This document shows, in pieces, positions 62,374 through 64,000 of a DNA stretch of 64,000 nt. The position numbers and the translations under genes were made by a program. The stretch comes from Pseudomonadota bacterium (GTDB lineage Bacteria; Desulfobacterota; Syntrophobacteria; Syntrophobacterales; Syntrophobacteraceae): contig JAEZHY010000068.1 of assembly GCA_023416335.1 (NCBI GenBank), positions 1 to 64,000 on the forward strand. Reading direction: 5' to 3'. How positions within the stretch are numbered: the first letter of the stretch is position 1; every line of letters starts with the position of its first letter. Under the pieces are notes generated by a model. That model saw nothing but the letters and a program-made list of their open reading frames with translations, did not search any database and was not told the origin of the DNA.

Positions 62374-62835
62374 ATGGCTATCATAAGATACCCGAACTGG
62401 CTCTGGCCCGATGTCAACACCGTGGTAGACGATTTCGAGAAGGCCCGCAGGCAAATGGATCGGCTCCTCTCCGCATTCACAGGCGCAGGCTCTGCGCCGA
62501 CCGTATCGGGCGTTTTCCCTCCCCTGGTGGTAAAGGAAGACGGCGACAAGATCTGCGTGGAAGCTGAAATACCCGGGATCAAATCGGAAGATCTGGACAT
62601 CTCCGTGGTTGGAAGGACCCTTACCCTGAGTGGCGAACGCAAACCCGATGAGGAACAGAATGTCAACTTTCACCGCAGGGAACGCAAATGGGGCAGCTTC
62701 CGCAAAGCTTTGACTCTCCCCGAGGATGTGAACGCCGAAGCCATCCAGGCCGAGTGCAAAAACGGCGTGCTCAAGATCGTGCTGCCCAAGGCCGAGAGCG
62801 CCAAACCCAGAAAAATCACGATCAAAAGCGAATAA
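62374..62835 (+). CDS. Hsp20/alpha-crystallin small heat-shock protein (first copy)
   Basis: The 153-residue chaperone holds unfolding proteins. Residues about 50-150 form the alpha-crystallin domain: VKEDGDKICVEAEIPGIKSED, VVGRTLTLSGER, WGSFRKALTLPEDVN, and KNGVLKIVLPKAE with the conserved IxV/L-type C-terminal strand. The N-terminus carries an aromatic-rich segment (YPNWLWPD). An AGAGGAGA site precedes the ATG. It is the first gene behind the CIRCE-like site. Confidence 0.93.
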   Translation: MAIIRYPNWLWPDVNTVVDDFEKARRQMDRLLSAFTGAGSAPTVSGVFPPLVVKEDGDKICVEAEIPGIKSEDLDISVVGRTLTLSGERKPDEEQNVNFHRRERKWGSFRKALTLPEDVNAEAIQAECKNGVLKIVLPKAESAKPRKITIKSE

Positions 62836-62859
62836 GACTTGGAGACGCAGGAGGAAACC

Positions 62860-63255
62860 ATGGAAGAAAAGGATCTGCAGGTTCAGGAAAAGAAAGAAGT
62901 ATCCGGCGCGGAAAGTACCCGCAACGTGCCTGTATTCATTCCCGCGGTTGACATATACGAATCTGAAAATTCTTTGACGCTGGTAGCCGATATGCCGGGG
63001 GTACCGCTCGAAAACGTCGATATCGACCTCGATTCCGACCAGCTTACGATCCGGGGAACGGTGCCCCAGGAAGAGGAAGACGGGAAGGTGCTCTTCCGGG
63101 AATACACCGTCGGCGATTACTACAGGCAGTTCACGCTCTCCAACGACATCGACAGGGAAAAGATCCAGGCATCGATGAAAAACGGCGTTTTAAGGCTGGT
63201 TCTTCCAAAAGCGGAAGCTGCAAAGCCGAGGAAGATCACCGTTAAATCTTCCTAA
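62860..63255 (+). CDS. Hsp20/alpha-crystallin small heat-shock protein (second copy)
   Basis: The 131-residue paralog lies 24 bp downstream of the first. It has an acidic N-terminus (MEEKDLQVQEKKEV) instead of the aromatic one. The crystallin domain includes VDIYESENSLTLVADMPGVP, SMKNGVLRLVLPKAEAAKPR and the C-terminal KITVKS strand. A TTG at 62839 is possible, but the ATG at 62860 has a perfect AGGAGG site. The pair probably forms hetero-oligomers under heat-shock control. Confidence 0.93.
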   Translation: MEEKDLQVQEKKEVSGAESTRNVPVFIPAVDIYESENSLTLVADMPGVPLENVDIDLDSDQLTIRGTVPQEEEDGKVLFREYTVGDYYRQFTLSNDIDREKIQASMKNGVLRLVLPKAEAAKPRKITVKSS

Positions 63256-63308
63256 CTGGCCGATATCCTGTAGTATATTGTATTTACAGGAAAAATTCGT
63301 TCAGATCC

Positions 63309-63345
63309 TTTTCCCCTCGCCGCACCGGTACGGCGAGGGGGAAAA
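63309..63345 (+). terminator. Hairpin after the Hsp20 pair
   Basis: CCCCTCGCCG (63313-63322) and CGGCGAGGGG (63331-63340) make a 10-bp stem with an 8-base loop, preceded by TTTT and followed by GAAAAATAAA. The downstream J-domain gene starts 10 bp after it, so partial read-through or a 5'-UTR role is also possible. Confidence 0.6.
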
Positions 63346-63354
63346 ATAAAAGCC

Positions 63355-64000
63355 GTGAAAAGGAAAGACTACTACCTCATTCTCGGGATTCCCAGGTCGG
63401 AAAGCACGGAGGGGATCAAGGCTGCTTTCCGGGAACTGGCAAAGAAGCATCACCCGGACAGATGCGGGCCGCAGGGCACCCGTCGTTTTCAGGACATAAA
63501 CGAAGCTTACAGTGTATTGTCCGATCCGGAATCCCGTCGAAGATACACGGATGAACTCCGCGAAAACGAAGAGCGGAGAGAACGCCCCCGGCGCCATCCC
63601 CGCTCCACTTCCGTCCATGGCCCGCCTCGTACCGGGGAACCCATACCGCTGGAAGATATCATCAGTTCTTTTTTCGGGGATTTTCCCGGGGTTGGTCAGG
63701 TTCGTCGCGACCCGGAAGAAGTTGACCTCGAACTGGTTATGTCTCCGCATGAGGCCGAGCGGGGGTGCGAAGTTTCCGCCGAAATCGTGCTGCCCTTCAG
63801 ATGCTTCGAGTGCCGCGGTTCCGGAGAACTCGGACCTTTTGTATGCCCGACCTGCAACGGCCGGGGTTTCGGAAGAGTTCCTTCGGTCATCAGTGTTTCT
63901 ACTCCACCCGGAATAAGAAACGGTGCGGTTTTGGAGGAAGTCGTCAGCCGGGCGGGAGCGACTTTGCTCGTCAGAATTCACGTCAGCGTTTCCCGGAGTT
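63355..64000 (+). CDS. J-domain co-chaperone with reduced zinc site (partial, cut by window end)
   Basis: The GTG start at 63355 lies just after the Hsp20 hairpin. The frame is open to the window end, at least 215 residues. The J domain (about 5-68) has the KHHPDR tripeptide and a QDINEAYSVLSDP ending. A basic, Arg/Pro-rich linker follows (about 75-100). The C-terminal part has only two CxxCxGxG repeats (CFECRGSG and CPTCNGRG), where DnaJ has four. A DnaJ-C-like start follows (VSTPPGIRNGAVL). It probably stimulates DnaK alongside the Hsp20 pair. Confidence 0.85.
   Translation, partial: MKRKDYYLILGIPRSESTEGIKAAFRELAKKHHPDRCGPQGTRRFQDINEAYSVLSDPESRRRYTDELRENEERRERPRRHPRSTSVHGPPRTGEPIPLEDIISSFFGDFPGVGQVRRDPEEVDLELVMSPHEAERGCEVSAEIVLPFRCFECRGSGELGPFVCPTCNGRGFGRVPSVISVSTPPGIRNGAVLEEVVSRAGATLLVRIHVSVSRS

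Overview
The window reads as a bacterial chromosome segment of moderately high GC from the Desulfobacterota (former Deltaproteobacteria), most like the syntroph and sulfate-reducer lineages around Syntrophobacter. This placement is inferred from gene content: a cytosolic Fe-S/molybdopterin oxidoreductase set, a two-gene sulfite-exporter-type permease, an AF1514-type protein, a DRE-TIM metallolyase fused to a Cache sensor, NtrC and PAS-kinase signalling, and intergenic mosaic repeats. It is not proven by a marker gene. I saw no rRNA, tRNA or CRISPR array by eye.

Layout. 1-93 looks like the 5' part of a group II intron running off the left edge on the minus strand. 124-5616 (minus) is a redox operon: an NAD(P)/FAD Fe-S flavoprotein with a NuoF-like N-terminus, a four-cluster ferredoxin, a cytosolic molybdopterin oxidoreductase and a single-domain response regulator. 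6166-8797 (plus) holds a TauE/SafE-type permease in two genes, an AF1514-like protein and an FmdB-type zinc ribbon. 9187-13162 holds a DUF1992 protein, a Rossmann protein, an HD-GYP protein, a Cys-cluster protein, MazG and CvpA. 13887-18920 (plus) is phoH-pgpH-ybeY-pdxJ-acpS, a conserved RNA-maturation and cofactor block. 18988-25742 (minus) has a DUF4337 protein, a small membrane protein, two tandem TIM-barrel isomerases, queF-queC and a coiled-coil/NYN nuclease-like protein. cutA follows on plus.

26252-33582 (minus) carries hisD, rlpA, the metallolyase-Cache fusion, aspS and hisS. 34564-42680 has a PilZ protein, an 87-residue protein, an SDR, a C_GCAxxG_C_C protein and the chain metG-ricT-holB-yhaM. 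42975-48982 (plus) has a small membrane protein, ppiD, two proteins of unknown function, mutY and an MBL hydrolase. 49022-56798 (minus) is a signalling block: a PAS hybrid kinase, an MCP, CheW, a receiver-like protein and a sigma-54 regulator. 57066-59004 is an ABC ATPase plus membrane-fusion protein with no permease. Then come a Tat-type hemerythrin lipoprotein, a B12/radical SAM protein, and at the right edge two Hsp20 genes behind a CIRCE-like operator, followed by a J-domain protein cut by the window end.

How the parts work together. Most genes are housekeeping (tRNA charging, queuosine, histidine, PLP, translation quality control, periplasmic folding). The accessory interest lies in the redox operon, the metallolyase-Cache fusion, the NYN protein, the CheA-less chemosensory cluster and a family of noncoding mosaic repeats. 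These repeats fill nearly every intergenic gap longer than about 400 bp, including copies of a roughly 250-bp composite at 22.3, 45.2 and 60.1 kb.
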